Source of the DNA: an uncultured Gemmiger sp.
Lineage (GTDB): Bacteria; Bacillota; Clostridia; Oscillospirales; Ruminococcaceae
Assembly (NCBI GenBank): GCA_959018215.1
Contig: CAUEKL010000038.1
Location: 1-14,631 of the forward strand
Direction: 5' to 3'
Length of the DNA: 14,631 nucleotides
In this document: one piece after another, positions 14,160 through 14,631 of the stretch
Layout of the letters: every line of letters begins with the position of its first letter
How positions within the stretch are numbered: position 1 is the stretch's first letter
The notes under the pieces: model-generated
Told to the model about the DNA's origin: nothing
The model's database searches: none
What the model saw: the letters and a program-made list of their open reading frames with translations, nothing else
Program-made: the position numbers and the translations under genes

Positions 14160-14631
14160 GTGGTAAAAAATAGTGATATGCAAAAGCGATTCCTTACCTG
14201 TGAAAAAAACTGGGTGTATTTTACCCTGATCGGCGTGGCCGGGTTCTGGGGCGCGTACACCTATCTGCTGCGCGGGGGCATCTTCTGCAATGCCCAGACC
14301 GGCAACGTGGTGCTCATGGGCCTGGCGTTGGGGTCGGCCCAGTGGGGCAAGGCGGTGTACTACCTGGTGCCCATCTCGGCGTACATTCTGGGCGCCTTTG
14401 TGTCTGAGTTGCTGCCCAATCCCCTCAAACACCGGCTGAACATCCGGTGGGACACCATCCTCATCCTCATCGAGATGCTGGCGGTGGCGGTGCTGGGGTT
14501 CATTCCCGATTCCGCCCCGGTACAGATCTCCCAGGTCATCATCAACTTTATCGCCTCCATGCAGTACAATACCTTCCGCCAGGCGGAGGGGGTGGCGGTG
14601 GCCACCACCTTTGTCACCAACCATATCCGCC
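14160..14631 (+). CDS. DUF1275/YoaK-family membrane protein (3' end cut off by window)
   Basis: A predicted multi-pass inner-membrane protein; the first 157 codons are visible and the family is usually about 220–240 residues. Family marks are FCNAQTGNVVLMG near residues 38–50, a hydrophobic pair around LVPISAYILGAFV and LIEMLAVAVLGFI, and the late SMQYNTFR followed by ATTFVTNHIR. The start is best placed at GTG 14160, because AGAGG (14149–14153) is 6 nt upstream of it but 24 nt from the first ATG at 14178; that ATG would give a protein 6 residues shorter. The function of the family is not established; a transport or permease role has been suggested only from its hydrophobicity. It has its own promoter and is divergent from the HD gene. 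Confidence 0.88.
   Translation, partial: MVKNSDMQKRFLTCEKNWVYFTLIGVAGFWGAYTYLLRGGIFCNAQTGNVVLMGLALGSAQWGKAVYYLVPISAYILGAFVSELLPNPLKHRLNIRWDTILILIEMLAVAVLGFIPDSAPVQISQVIINFIASMQYNTFRQAEGVAVATTFVTNHIR

Noticed and set aside
14141..14173. A 10-codon mini-ORF in the DUF1275 leader
   Set aside because: It has no good ribosome site and overlaps the likely GTG start, so it is most likely chance.
1..14631. Mobile elements, CRISPR, toxin–antitoxin or defence genes
   Set aside because: No transposase, integrase, repeat-spacer pattern or small paired genes of that type were seen, and composition looks even across the window.

Overview
The window is a stretch of ordinary-looking chromosome from a GC-rich, anaerobic, gut-type Firmicute. 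The likely group is Oscillospiraceae/Ruminococcaceae of the Faecalibacterium–Gemmiger–Subdoligranulum kind. This is inferred from the high GC3, the GGAGG ribosome sites, the TTGACA/TATAAT promoters, and a gene set with an EFR1-type ferredoxin, a DUF1275 membrane protein and a multi-PAS GGDEF/EAL protein. I see no insertion sequence, phage gene, CRISPR array, rRNA or tRNA. No stretch longer than about 225 bp lacks a gene.

Region 1 (1–4593, all forward) is sugar phosphate metabolism and the PTS core. It holds the 3' part of a GH1 6-phospho-beta-glucosidase, a Cof-type HAD phosphatase, HPr (ptsH) and Enzyme I (ptsI). Each gene except the HAD gene is followed by a clear intrinsic terminator, including one between ptsH and ptsI. 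The HPr keeps His15 but has Lys where most Firmicutes have the regulatory Ser46.

Region 2 (4592–9823) is a divergent pair. A MerR-family regulator with a large C-terminal effector-binding domain is on the minus strand. A 1415-residue soluble c-di-GMP protein is on the plus strand. Its order is PAS, degenerate GGDEF, intact EAL, Cys-rich PAS, GAF, about three PAS-like segments, then an intact GGDEF with an I-site. Promoters for both genes and several dyads lie in the 177 bp between them.

Region 3 (9824–11436) is a MATE efflux transporter. Its long leader has a strong promoter, a small hairpin, a possible leader ORF and a 7-T intrinsic terminator upstream of the start codon, which is the layout of an attenuator.

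Region 4 (11443–14631) holds two divergent pairs. An EFR1-type flavodoxin/ferredoxin protein (minus) faces away from a Gfo/Idh oxidoreductase (plus), and an HD-domain protein (minus) faces away from a DUF1275/YoaK-type membrane protein (plus, cut by the window end, probable GTG start). Most convergent junctions carry shared or paired terminators.

The items most worth following up are the MATE leader attenuator, the HPr without Ser46, and the architecture of the c-di-GMP protein with its Cys-motif PAS. I found no convincing evidence of an entirely new multi-gene system.
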